From the NCBI GenBank assembly GCA_910588205.1, contig CAJUQK010000028.1:1-25082 (forward strand): 25,082 nucleotides of DNA, written 5' to 3'. The notes beneath the pieces are model-generated. The model was not told the DNA's origin. It saw only the letters and a list, made by a program, of their open reading frames with translations, and made no database searches. The translations under genes and the position numbers were made by a program. How positions within the stretch are numbered: the first letter of the stretch is position 1; each line of letters begins with the position of its first letter. Of the stretch, positions 13,063 to 21,560 are shown one piece after another. The DNA is from an uncultured Eggerthellaceae bacterium (GTDB lineage Bacteria > Actinomycetota > Coriobacteriia > Coriobacteriales > Eggerthellaceae).

Positions 13063-14790
13063 TTACGCCTTAGCTTGGGCGTCCTTCGCTCGAGCAGCTT
13101 TCTTCAGAGAGAGCTTATGCAGAACGAAGGTGGCTATGACCACCAGCGCGATGCCCAGCCCCAAGGATATCCACGGGGACTTCGTGAAGCCTGCGATCAC
13201 ATAACCCACGAAACAGCAGACCATGACCGTGGTGGCATAGGGGATCTGGGTAGCCACGTGGCGCAGGTGATTGCACTTCGCGCCCGCCGAAGACAGGATG
13301 GTAGTGTCTGAGATAGGCGAGATGTGGTCACCGTAGACAGCACCTGCCAGAGTTGCCCCTACCGCCACCAGGAAGAGCGGGTCGGTAGCATCGAAGACAC
13401 CGATGACGATAGGCAGGATGAGCGCCACGGTACCCCAGGACGTACCCATAGCGAAGCCGATGAAGGCTGCTACCACGAAGATCACTGCGGGGAGGAAATC
13501 AAGCGCCACACCCAGGTTGTTCAGGAAGCCAGATACGAATTCACCGGTACCCAGGAGATAGCGGCACACACCGCCCAGGCTCCAAGCCAGCACTAAGATC
13601 ATGATGGCACCCACCATGGAACGCACGCCTTCGCTCATGGCATCCATGAAGCCGCCCAAGGTGCAGAGCTTGCGCGGCAGGAACTGGACCGCCGCCCACA
13701 CGAGCGCCACACAGACGCCGATGCACAGGCCCATGACCGGGTTCTCACCCACTGCCGTAGCGAAATCCACTCCTTCGAAGAAGCCGCCACAGTAGAGCAT
13801 CCCTAAGATGGAGAAGACGATGAGCACGATGATGGGCATGACCAGGTCGAACACCTTGCCCTTATCGGAGATATCAAGCCCCTTGTACTCTTCGATGGCT
13901 CCTACCGCCGCTTCATCGATGTCAGCCCGTTCGGTGACCTTCGTGGGAAGATCCACATCCAATGCCGCCTTCAGGCTAGCCTTCTCGGAGACATTCCCGC
14001 CCATGTTCGCATCCAAGAGCGCCTGGGCCCGGGCTTCTTCCTCCTCGAGCGCTTCCTCAGCCAGAGCATCCTCAGCTGGTACCTTGTTATGCTCAGCAGC
14101 CAGCTGGGCTGCTTCCATGGTACCGAAATCCCAATTGGTAATGAGCATGAAGAACACGAAGAAGATGGTCAGCAACGCATAGAAGTTGTAGGGGATGGAA
14201 GCCACGAAGGTGGAGAACCCATCTTCGCCAAGGTATCCGCCTACTGCCACGGCCCAGGAGGAGACCGGTGCGATGATGCAGACCGGTGCCGCCGTGGAGT
14301 CTATGATCCAGGCCAGCTTCTCGTGGCTGATGTGGAAGCGGTCCGTAACCGGCCGCATGACCGCACCCACTGTCAGGCAGTTGAAGTAATCATCCACGAA
14401 GATGATGATTCCTAGGATGGCCGTGAGGATCTGAGCCATCTTCGCATTCTTGATGTGCTGAGACACCCATTCGGCATAGGCACGAGAACCGCCAGACACC
14501 GCGATGACCACGGTAAGCGCCCCCAAAAGCGCCAGGAATAAGAGCAATGATCCGTTCCCGGCTATCTGCTCCGCCATCATCTGGGGCACCATGGTGAACG
14601 AGGCGATGAGCTGCTCACCGCCTGCGCCGTTCAGCGTGAACTGGTAGATGATCATGCCCACGAGCACGCCCACGGTCAGCGAGGAGTACACCTCCTTCGT
14701 GATCAGCGCCAGCGCCAAGGCTAGCAGGGGCGGCACGATGGACCATGCGCCGCTTGAGATGAGCTCGAAGCCTTCCATTTCGCCTGTCAA
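13063..14790 (-). CDS. NhaC-family Na+/H+ antiporter
   Basis: A 575-residue integral membrane protein (TTG at 14790; ATG at 14778 would give 571, and the ribosome site GAGGGGAG fits neither perfectly). About twelve spans are visible in two halves. Family marks are IIIFVDDYFNCLTVGAVMRPVTD and IDSTAAPVCIIAPVSSWA in the first half, and FAMGTSWGTVALILPI and YGDHISPISDTTILSSAGA in the second. The halves are joined by a hydrophilic, acidic cytosolic insert (about residues 220-315, rich in E and A). Such proteins exchange Na+ for H+, or amino-acid substrates in some branches; the exact substrate cannot be told. A candidate promoter (TTGGAC, 15 bases, TATACC) lies in the 131-base gap upstream, and a terminator follows. 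Confidence 0.88.
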   Translation of the reverse strand: MTGEMEGFELISSGAWSIVPPLLALALALITKEVYSSLTVGVLVGMIIYQFTLNGAGGEQLIASFTMVPQMMAEQIAGNGSLLLFLALLGALTVVIAVSGGSRAYAEWVSQHIKNAKMAQILTAILGIIIFVDDYFNCLTVGAVMRPVTDRFHISHEKLAWIIDSTAAPVCIIAPVSSWAVAVGGYLGEDGFSTFVASIPYNFYALLTIFFVFFMLITNWDFGTMEAAQLAAEHNKVPAEDALAEEALEEEEARAQALLDANMGGNVSEKASLKAALDVDLPTKVTERADIDEAAVGAIEEYKGLDISDKGKVFDLVMPIIVLIVFSILGMLYCGGFFEGVDFATAVGENPVMGLCIGVCVALVWAAVQFLPRKLCTLGGFMDAMSEGVRSMVGAIMILVLAWSLGGVCRYLLGTGEFVSGFLNNLGVALDFLPAVIFVVAAFIGFAMGTSWGTVALILPIVIGVFDATDPLFLVAVGATLAGAVYGDHISPISDTTILSSAGAKCNHLRHVATQIPYATTVMVCCFVGYVIAGFTKSPWISLGLGIALVVIATFVLHKLSLKKAARAKDAQAKA

Positions 14791-14921
14791 CTCCCCTCGT
14801 CATCTACAGACCATCGTCTGCGAATCTAGGTATAGATGGGGATACTTTAGTCCAACGAAGCGGAGGAGATCATGGGATGGGAGGATTATTAGGCGGCTGA
14901 ACACCGGATGTGTTGACAGGG

Positions 14922-15578
14922 TCAGGCCGGGGCGCCTGCCTGTTGACGCTGGGCAAGGGGAGCCAGCACATTCGCGCACCCTGCCGCTAGGACGATCTTC
15001 ACCAGATCAGGGATGATGAAGGGGAGCACGCAGGCAGCCAAAGCGGCCTCGAGGCCCACATCGGTCATCACCATGAACCAGGCTACGCCGAATCCATAGG
15101 AGATGAGCGTGAAAAGGATGCCGCATACCACGTACATGCCAGAAGAGACCAGCGTTTGCTTGACCCTAGCGAAGACGGCACCGCCCTTCGCCAGCGGATC
15201 CTTCTGTGGAGCATCCTTCACCCATCCGGCCCGGCGAGCCAAGAAGAGCAGCGCACAGGCCACGGGCACTGCCACCAGATAGCCGAACAGGAAGCCTCCC
15301 GTAGGACCGAGCAGCGCCCCTATGCCACCACGCATCCCCGAGAACACCGGGACGCCCAGCGCACCCAGAAGGATGTATCCGTATACAGAGGCGGTGGCTA
15401 TGGATGGACGGAGCACGCAGATGGCCAGGGGAATGGCGAACATCTGAAGGGTAACGGGGATAGGCCCGATAGGGACGGTGACCCATGCGCTCACCGTGAT
15501 AAGGGCTATGAAGAGCCCGATGAATACGACATCTTTGGTACGAGAGCGTGTAGCCTTCATTTCGCGGAAACCTGCCAT
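14922..15578 (-). CDS. bioY: Biotin transporter BioY (ECF substrate-binding subunit)
   Basis: A 218-residue membrane protein with about six spans; AAGGTGAG precedes the ATG at 15578. Family marks are the VTVPIGPIPVTLQMFAIPLA stretch, GYILLGALGVPVFSGMRGGIGALLGPTGGFLFGY and the late FIIPDLVKIVLA. BioY is the biotin-binding S component and works with the general ECF energizing unit (EcfA, EcfA', EcfT), which is not in this window. A cytoplasmic loop of about 25 residues (GWVKDAPQKDPLAKGGAVFARVKQ) is longer than usual. It starts 17 bases after the biotin ligase gene, so uptake and use of biotin are in one transcript. It is the last gene of the hpt-ftsH-folPK-birA-bioY run. Confidence 0.93.
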   Translation of the reverse strand: MAGFREMKATRSRTKDVVFIGLFIALITVSAWVTVPIGPIPVTLQMFAIPLAICVLRPSIATASVYGYILLGALGVPVFSGMRGGIGALLGPTGGFLFGYLVAVPVACALLFLARRAGWVKDAPQKDPLAKGGAVFARVKQTLVSSGMYVVCGILFTLISYGFGVAWFMVMTDVGLEAALAACVLPFIIPDLVKIVLAAGCANVLAPLAQRQQAGAPA

Positions 15579-15595
15579 CTTCTCACCTTCTTTGC

Positions 15596-16369
15596 TTACG
15601 AGATTCCAAGGACATGGGCTTCTCCTGAGACGATAGGGATCACACCATGATCCTCAGTACGGATCATCATGCGCCCAGCTTCGTCTATATGGAGGAATTC
15701 CCCTTCGATAGTCCCCTGTCCTGCTTGAATGGATACTCTTCGACCGGACATGACATTGTGCTCGTTGTATTCGGAAAGGAAATGCAGGAAGGGTTGATCG
15801 AGCCACGTATTATAGATGGCTCCCAGTTCCGTCAAGAGTGCATCGCTCACCTTTTCTACCGACGGACATTCCCCGGAACACGTAAGCTCTGCGAGATAGA
15901 CCTCTTTGCCAGCCTTGGAGGAGGAAGGAGGCACCACATTGATGCCGATGCCCAAGCACAGGCCCTCCGCCGTCCCTTCCAGAGAGATGCCGGAGAGCTT
16001 CCGGTAGGCTGCCTCCGTCTGCACGACAACGTCATTGGGCCACTTGAGCTTCACATCCTGGGCCACCCTCGGTGCCAGGAAGCCCACAGCCGTCCTGCGC
16101 ACCGCGATGCCGCACGCCAAGCTCAGCGTAGGCAGCTTCGCCATCAGGTCGGCCTGATCGATAACCTGATAGACCCCAGGACGCAAGAGCGCTGAGAGAT
16201 AGAGCCCTCCCTGAGGACTAGACCAAACGTGACCCCGTCGGCCATAGCCTCCCGTCTGGGTCTCAGCAATGACCACGGTCCCCTCCGGGGCACCTTGGGC
16301 CATCAGGCGCTTGATGTGCTCATTGGTGGAATCTACCTCACCGAAGCGGGTGACCTCGAACAAAATCAC
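15596..16369 (-). CDS. birA: Biotin--protein ligase (BirA without DNA-binding domain)
   Basis: A 257-residue ligase that makes biotinyl-AMP and transfers biotin to carboxylase carrier domains. Marks: the EVDSTNEHIKRL start, the biotin/ATP loop GGYGRRGHVWSSPQGGLY, the LKWPNDVVV strand, GLCLGIGINV, and a small C-terminal SH3-like part (VSIQAGQGTIEGEFLHIDEAGRMMI). The first residues enter the catalytic domain at once, so the winged-helix repressor domain of class II BirA is absent and it cannot repress biotin genes in that way. The GTG start overlaps the stop of folPK by four bases (GTGA). Confidence 0.93.
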   Translation of the reverse strand: MILFEVTRFGEVDSTNEHIKRLMAQGAPEGTVVIAETQTGGYGRRGHVWSSPQGGLYLSALLRPGVYQVIDQADLMAKLPTLSLACGIAVRRTAVGFLAPRVAQDVKLKWPNDVVVQTEAAYRKLSGISLEGTAEGLCLGIGINVVPPSSSKAGKEVYLAELTCSGECPSVEKVSDALLTELGAIYNTWLDQPFLHFLSEYNEHNVMSGRRVSIQAGQGTIEGEFLHIDEAGRMMIRTEDHGVIPIVSGEAHVLGIS

Positions 16370-17685
16370 AACCGCTCCGCAGCACCGAGGCGCTTTGCCT
16401 GAGGCAGCTCATCGATGGGCCGCCCATCCGCCAGGATATGCCCCGGAAGGATAGCCTCGATGGGCTTCACGACGAAATCGCGCTCCGTGGCCCGCGGATG
16501 CGGAAGCGCAAGGTCTTCGGTAGCGTAGCTATACATCTGATAATCAACGATATCGATATCCAGGGTGCGTGGGCCGTTCGGCTCCGTGCGAACGCGACCC
16601 AGCATATCCTCGATAGCATGGAGGCAATCCAAAAGCTCCCGCGGAGGCAAGCCCGTTCGCAGCAGGACAGCGGTATTCACGAAATCATCCTGATCCTCTT
16701 TATAGGCCGCTTCGCTCCGGTAGAAGGGAGCCGCATCGATAAGGAGAGAATCAGGAAGCTGGCAGAGCTTCCCGATGCCCAGGTTGATCTGAGCCTGCTT
16801 GGCCTCGTCCTCCTCCCCCGCCTCAGCCACCAGGGCCACGTTCGACCCCAAGCTGAGGATGACATAGGGGCGAAGCTCCTTCAGCGCCTTCACCGTAGCC
16901 GCAACGTTGTGAACACGGATGATAGAGGCTCCCAGCTCCGCCGCCAGAAGGGCCTCAGCGGCTGAAGCCTCATCCCGCGCTGGTATGTCTTGAGCATCCA
17001 GCTTGTAAGCACGGGTGATGAAGCTCTTGCGCGAGACGGCGCACATCACCGGATAGCCCAGATGCCTGACCTCGTGGAGGTTGCGGAGGAGCTCTACGGT
17101 CTGCTGGGGGGTCTTGCCAAAACCAGGACCCGGATCCACGCAGATCCGATCAGGGGATATGCCTTCGCCCTCCAACAGAGCGGCTTGCTGGCCGAGAAAC
17201 GCGCAGACCTCTGCGACCACATCCCCATATTGAGGGTCATCCTGCATGGTCTTCGGTTCGCCCTGCATATGCATGACCACGAGCCCCGCATCCGTTGACC
17301 GAACCGCTTCCACCATGGCGGGATCCTGGAAACCGGAGACGTCATTCACAATGGAAGCGCCTGCTGCTAGGGCACGCTCGGCCACTGCGGCATGGCGCGT
17401 ATCCACGGATACGCAGACGCCTTCGGCAGCTAAAGCGCTGACCACTCCTTCGATGCGGGCCCATTCCTCTTCGATACCAACCGGGTCAGCCCCGGGGCGC
17501 GTGGATTCCCCTCCCACGTCGATGATCTCAGCTCCCGCCTCTATCATGACCCGAGCCTGGGCAAGAGCAGCTTGGGTATCAGAGACCAGGCCATCCCCTG
17601 AGAAGGAATCCGGCGTCATGTTCACGATGCCCATCACATGGGGGCATCGACAGTCGAATTCGAATGAGCCGCACTTCCAGAACAC
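16366..17685 (-). CDS. folPK: Fused dihydropteroate synthase / HPPK (FolP-FolK)
   Basis: A 439-residue bifunctional folate enzyme. Residues 1-270 are dihydropteroate synthase: MGIVNMTPDSFSGDG at 18-32, IIDVGGESTRPGAD, VSVDTRH, IVNDVSG, DPGPGFGKT and the SRKSFI motif. Residues from about 274 are hydroxymethyl-dihydropterin pyrophosphokinase: ILSLGSN, FVNTAV, GPRTLDIDIVDY and LPHPRATERDFV. The order P then K is the reverse of many FolKP fusions, and no folB gene is found between or beside them. It makes hydroxymethyl-dihydropterin diphosphate and joins it to p-aminobenzoate; the FolP half is the sulfonamide target. The GTG start overlaps the ftsH stop by one base (TAGTG) and its end overlaps birA. 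Confidence 0.94.
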   Translation of the reverse strand: MFWKCGSFEFDCRCPHVMGIVNMTPDSFSGDGLVSDTQAALAQARVMIEAGAEIIDVGGESTRPGADPVGIEEEWARIEGVVSALAAEGVCVSVDTRHAAVAERALAAGASIVNDVSGFQDPAMVEAVRSTDAGLVVMHMQGEPKTMQDDPQYGDVVAEVCAFLGQQAALLEGEGISPDRICVDPGPGFGKTPQQTVELLRNLHEVRHLGYPVMCAVSRKSFITRAYKLDAQDIPARDEASAAEALLAAELGASIIRVHNVAATVKALKELRPYVILSLGSNVALVAEAGEEDEAKQAQINLGIGKLCQLPDSLLIDAAPFYRSEAAYKEDQDDFVNTAVLLRTGLPPRELLDCLHAIEDMLGRVRTEPNGPRTLDIDIVDYQMYSYATEDLALPHPRATERDFVVKPIEAILPGHILADGRPIDELPQAKRLGAAERL

Positions 17686-20216
17686 TAGCGCTTATCCTTC
17701 TTGGTGCCATAGGGGTCATCATAGGGGTCCTCAAGATGAGGGATGTTCACGTAAGGAGACTTCATCATGATATCTTCCCGGCGGATCTCCTCATCCACTT
17801 GCTCCTGAGTAGGCTCATCTGAGGTATCCGCGTTCTGCGCAGGCTCACGGTAAGAGCCGTTCGGATCTTGGTCCCCCGGCTCGACCCGCTGCTCGCGCCA
17901 ATGAGGATCAGCCAGCGCCTCAGGAGCATCAGGATCCGCTTTCGCGTCGCCTTCCGAGGCTTCCAACGCTGGATCAGTGCCAATGGGCACGTCAGGGTTC
18001 AGCGGCTCGTCGGGCACCACCGATCGAGAGGGATCCACCGCGTCATACCTGTGGGGAGGGTCTGCCACCACTGCCTTCGAAGGCTCTGCACCTTCAGCGT
18101 CGCCGCCTTCCGAAGCACCCTCCGTCAGCTCTGGGTGTTGGGCAGCATCCTTCGCACGAGCCACCTCCTCCTCGCGCCGATGCTGTTCGATGATATCCTC
18201 CTCGCGCTCCAGATACTGCGGCCACTGGTTGTCCAGAAGCGCCTGGCACGCTTCGCCTTCCACCGTCTCTCGCTCGAGCAGCACACTGGCCATGAGGTTC
18301 ATCTGATCCGCGTGGGCGGTCAGGATATCGTAGGCCTTGTCGTGGGCCTCCTTCATGATGAGCGACACCTCATCATCTATCTTGCGCGCCGTCTCTTCCG
18401 AATAATCCTGGGTGTTCCCATAATCGCGCCCCAGAAAGACCTCATGATTGGGCTGGCCGAACACCTGGGTGCCCAACGGGCTCATACCGTACTGGGTGAC
18501 CATGGCCCGAGCCATCTTAGAAGCGCGCTCGAGGTCATTGGAGGCGCCCGTGGTGATGTCGTCGCAGAAGATCTCCTCGGCCACGCGACCGCCCATGAAC
18601 ACAGCCAGTTCGGCCTTCATCTCTGAGACCGTGTTGAGCACCTTGTCCTCATCCGGGATGGACAGGGTGTAGCCCAGCGCCCGGCCGCGAGAGATGATGC
18701 TGATCTTATGCACCGGATCTGCATGGTCGAGCAGGTGGCCCACTAGGGCATGACCGCTCTCGTGATAGGCGATGATGTGCTTGGTCTGCTCATTCATCAC
18801 CCGGCCCTTGCGTTCGGGGCCCGCTATCACGCGCTCCAAGGATTCGTTCACCTCACGCATGGTGATGATCTTCTTGGACTTGCGCGCCGTGAGCAGCGCG
18901 GATTCGTTCATGAGGTTGGCCAGATCGGCGCCGGTGAAGCCCGGCGTGATCTTAGCGATGGCCTCCAGATCAACGTCGGATCCCAGGGGCTTGTCCTTGG
19001 AATGCACCTCCAGAATGCGCTGACGGCCCTTGACGTCAGGGGTATCCACCACGATCTGCCTGTCGAAGCGGCCCGGACGCAGGAGTGCGGGGTCCAGAAC
19101 ATCAGCCCGGTTCGTGGCTGCTATCAGCACCACAGATTCCGTTGCGTCGAAGCCGTCCATCTCCACCAGCAGCTGGTTCAAGGTCTGTTCGCGCTCATCA
19201 TGACCGCCGCCCAGGCCCGTGCCCCTCTGGCGGCCCACCGCATCTATCTCGTCGATGAAGATGATGGAGGGGGCGGCTTCCTTAGCATCCTTGAAGAGAT
19301 CACGCACGCGGCTGGCACCCACACCCACGAACATCTCCACGAAGTCAGAGCCGGAGATGCTGAAGAAGGGTACTCCCGCCTCACCGGCTACCGCTCGGGC
19401 CAGGAGCGTCTTGCCAGTGCCTGGTGGCCCCACCAGCAAGCACCCGCGTGGGATCTTCGCCCCGATAGCCTGGTACTTCTCTGGATTCGCCAAGAAGTCC
19501 TTGACCTCCTGCATCTCCTCTACGGCCTCATCCACGCCCGCCACGTCCGAGAACTTGACATCCGGCCGCTCTTCCACGGTCTTCTTCGCTTTGTTCTTGC
19601 CGAAGCTCATCTGGGAATTGCTGGCCTTCTGCATCTGGTTGAAGAAGAAGATCAACAGTACGGCGATCAGCACGAATGGCAGAATCGAAACGAGGATGGA
19701 GGTCCAAGCCGAAGGCAGCGTGATCTCATACTGCACGTTAGGATGGCTAGCCAGGAGCTCGCCCAAGGAATCAGCGCCCACATACACACTGCTGTAGGCC
19801 CGCTCCGTTCCCAGCTTGAGCGTTTCCAGCGTCTGTGTGGAGATGCCACCCAAGCGGTTGCCGTCCTTGTCCGTCTCCTGGGCCATGAGTGCATTCATGG
19901 CATCGAAGCCCTCATTGAAAGCATCTACCATGGAGGCTCCCGGTGTGGCCGCAGGATAGTACTTCCCGTTCACCGTGTAATCATTGGCGGCGTACACGAC
20001 GCTGGTCACCCGGTCCTGCTCTACCGCGCGAACGAATTCGCCGGTATCCAACGTATCCGTGACCGTTGACTGGCTCATGCTCAAGAACTGGCTTCCCAAG
20101 AAGAACCCCACGAGGCACAGGGCTATCACCCAGATGACGATATTGCGCGGGTTCTTGTAGGGCTGAGGTTGCTTGCCCTGCTTCGGATCCGATGGCGTGC
20201 TTGGCTTGTCTGGCAT
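17685..20216 (-). CDS. ftsH: ATP-dependent membrane zinc protease FtsH, with long acidic tail
   Basis: An 843-residue protein; ATG at 20216 is chosen because AAAGGTGG sits at the right distance, a GTG nine bases upstream being worse placed. Two membrane spans (about 26-46 and 175-200) flank an outer domain. The AAA domain has Walker A GPPGTGKT (K269), Walker B IIFIDEIDAVGR, and the second region of homology ATNRADVLDPALLRPGRFDR. The protease has zinc ligands H485 and H489 in HESGH and D561 in NDLERA. After about residue 655 comes an acidic, Pro/Asp/Glu-rich tail of about 190 residues without clear fold, much longer than in most FtsH proteins. It degrades membrane and regulatory proteins. The gene lies 11 bases after hpt and overlaps folPK by one base. 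Confidence 0.96.
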   Translation of the reverse strand: MPDKPSTPSDPKQGKQPQPYKNPRNIVIWVIALCLVGFFLGSQFLSMSQSTVTDTLDTGEFVRAVEQDRVTSVVYAANDYTVNGKYYPAATPGASMVDAFNEGFDAMNALMAQETDKDGNRLGGISTQTLETLKLGTERAYSSVYVGADSLGELLASHPNVQYEITLPSAWTSILVSILPFVLIAVLLIFFFNQMQKASNSQMSFGKNKAKKTVEERPDVKFSDVAGVDEAVEEMQEVKDFLANPEKYQAIGAKIPRGCLLVGPPGTGKTLLARAVAGEAGVPFFSISGSDFVEMFVGVGASRVRDLFKDAKEAAPSIIFIDEIDAVGRQRGTGLGGGHDEREQTLNQLLVEMDGFDATESVVLIAATNRADVLDPALLRPGRFDRQIVVDTPDVKGRQRILEVHSKDKPLGSDVDLEAIAKITPGFTGADLANLMNESALLTARKSKKIITMREVNESLERVIAGPERKGRVMNEQTKHIIAYHESGHALVGHLLDHADPVHKISIISRGRALGYTLSIPDEDKVLNTVSEMKAELAVFMGGRVAEEIFCDDITTGASNDLERASKMARAMVTQYGMSPLGTQVFGQPNHEVFLGRDYGNTQDYSEETARKIDDEVSLIMKEAHDKAYDILTAHADQMNLMASVLLERETVEGEACQALLDNQWPQYLEREEDIIEQHRREEEVARAKDAAQHPELTEGASEGGDAEGAEPSKAVVADPPHRYDAVDPSRSVVPDEPLNPDVPIGTDPALEASEGDAKADPDAPEALADPHWREQRVEPGDQDPNGSYREPAQNADTSDEPTQEQVDEEIRREDIMMKSPYVNIPHLEDPYDDPYGTKKDKR

Positions 20217-20227
20217 TCGATCCACCT

Positions 20228-20779
20228 TTATCTATAGATCTCTGGTTTGAGAGAGCCGATATAGCTTAGATTCCGGTACTGTTCAGCATAATCAAGGCCG
20301 TAGCCTACGACGAATGCATCTGGGCATTCGAAGCCCAGATAGGCGCATTCCACCTCAGTGACGCGAGGGATGTCCTTGCGCAACATCGCGGCAACCTGGA
20401 TGGAGAGCGGACCGCGCGAGAGGAGGCTCTGGCGCAGGTAGCTCAGCGTGAGCCCTGAATCGATGATGTCCTCAGCGATGATCAGATGCTTGCCCTGGAT
20501 GCTGCCGGAAAGGTCCTTCGTGATGCGCACTTCCCCCGAACTCTTCGTGGAAGCGCCGTAGGAGGAGACGGACATGTAGTCCATCTCCAGGGGCAAGTCC
20601 ACCGCCCGTGCCAGATCAGCCATGAAGATGGCCGCGCCGCGCAGGACGCACATCATGACCACCTCGTGGCCCTGAGCCACCAGGGGCGCATAATCCTCTG
20701 TGATGACTTGACCCAGCTCACGCACCCGCGCAGATATCTGCTCAGATGAGAAGAGGACCTCTTGGATATCGGTGTGCAC
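20228..20779 (-). CDS. hpt: Hypoxanthine/guanine phosphoribosyltransferase
   Basis: A 183-residue enzyme that turns hypoxanthine or guanine and PRPP into IMP or GMP. GTG at 20779 has AAGGA seven bases upstream. Marks are VMMCVLRGAAIFMADL, the flexible loop with MSVSSYGASTKSSGEV, the PRPP motif HLIIAEDIIDSGLTL, and the base-binding FECPDAFVVGYGLDY. Order with ftsH downstream is conserved in many Gram-positive bacteria. The 130-base gap before it holds a possible TACACT -10 on the minus strand, so a promoter for the hpt-to-bioY run may be here. Confidence 0.95.
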   Translation of the reverse strand: MHTDIQEVLFSSEQISARVRELGQVITEDYAPLVAQGHEVVMMCVLRGAAIFMADLARAVDLPLEMDYMSVSSYGASTKSSGEVRITKDLSGSIQGKHLIIAEDIIDSGLTLSYLRQSLLSRGPLSIQVAAMLRKDIPRVTEVECAYLGFECPDAFVVGYGLDYAEQYRNLSYIGSLKPEIYR

Positions 20780-20909
20780 TTGCTATTCCTTGCTACGCAT
20801 TCTTTGTCCCCGTCAGTGTACCATTCGCACCTTCTCGGACAGAGGATGCGTCAGGGGATGGTCATTTTCTACACACAGGCACGCACCTGCGAACCCAACG
20901 GTTTGAGGC

Positions 20910-21560
20910 TCAGCCCTGGAGTTCAGGATACTCAGCCAGCAAGCGCTCCACCGGCAGACCCACGATGGTGTCGAAGGCACCCGTGTAGCCTTCGATGAGC
21001 GCACGGCCTTCCCCTTGGATGGCGTAGGCCCCCGCCTTGTCATAGGACTCACCCTTACGGAGATAGTCCGCTATCTCTTCCTCCGTCAATGGCTTGAAGG
21101 TGACTGAGGAGGCATCAGCGAAAGTGCGATAGGCCAAGGACACCTCTCCATCAGCACCCACCATCAGCATCCACAGCGAGACCCCCGTGATCACCTGATG
21201 GGTGCAGTCCGAAAGCTCGCGCAGCATGCGCTTGGCATCCTCCAGGTTCCGGGGCTTACCGAAGATCTCAGACCCCTTCACCACCATGGTATCCGCCCCG
21301 AGGACGGCGAACATGCCCGCTTCGCCCGTAGCCAGAAGCTCTTGCACAGCAGCCCCCGCCTTCTTCTCAGCCAGCTTCTTGGCGGCCTCGGCCGGGATCA
21401 TGAGCTCACCGGCCTCCAAGGACTCATCCACGGGCTCTGAGGGCACGAGCACCCGCACGGCCACGCCTGCCTCTTCCAGCAGCTGCTTGCGCCGCGGGCT
21501 GGCACTGGCCAGGACGACCTGGGGCTTCAGTGCGTCAGTGGGGTTCGTCTCGTTCGACAT
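20910..21560 (-). CDS. maf: Maf-family nucleotide pyrophosphatase
   Basis: A 216-residue house-cleaning enzyme that hydrolyses (d)NTPs such as dTTP and UTP or modified forms. Marks are VVLASASPRRKQLLEEAGV, the catalytic VLGADTMVVKG, GKPRNLEDAKRML, HQVITGVSL, and YLRKGESYDKAGAYAIQG near the end, followed by G-A-F-D-T-I-V-G-L-P. A short N-terminal extension of about 12 residues (SNETNPTDALKP) is present. An insert with DLMVGADGEV-like residues in LWMLMVGADGEVSLAY is seen in the middle. The ATG follows the tilS stop directly (TGA-ATG), so the two are translated together. Confidence 0.94.
   Translation of the reverse strand: MSNETNPTDALKPQVVLASASPRRKQLLEEAGVAVRVLVPSEPVDESLEAGELMIPAEAAKKLAEKKAGAAVQELLATGEAGMFAVLGADTMVVKGSEIFGKPRNLEDAKRMLRELSDCTHQVITGVSLWMLMVGADGEVSLAYRTFADASSVTFKPLTEEEIADYLRKGESYDKAGAYAIQGEGRALIEGYTGAFDTIVGLPVERLLAEYPELQG

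Noticed and set aside
18750..20069. 439-codon rightward frame inside ftsH
   Set aside because: It is opposite the FtsH AAA and protease motifs and is His-rich and low in recognisable structure, a GC-driven shadow.
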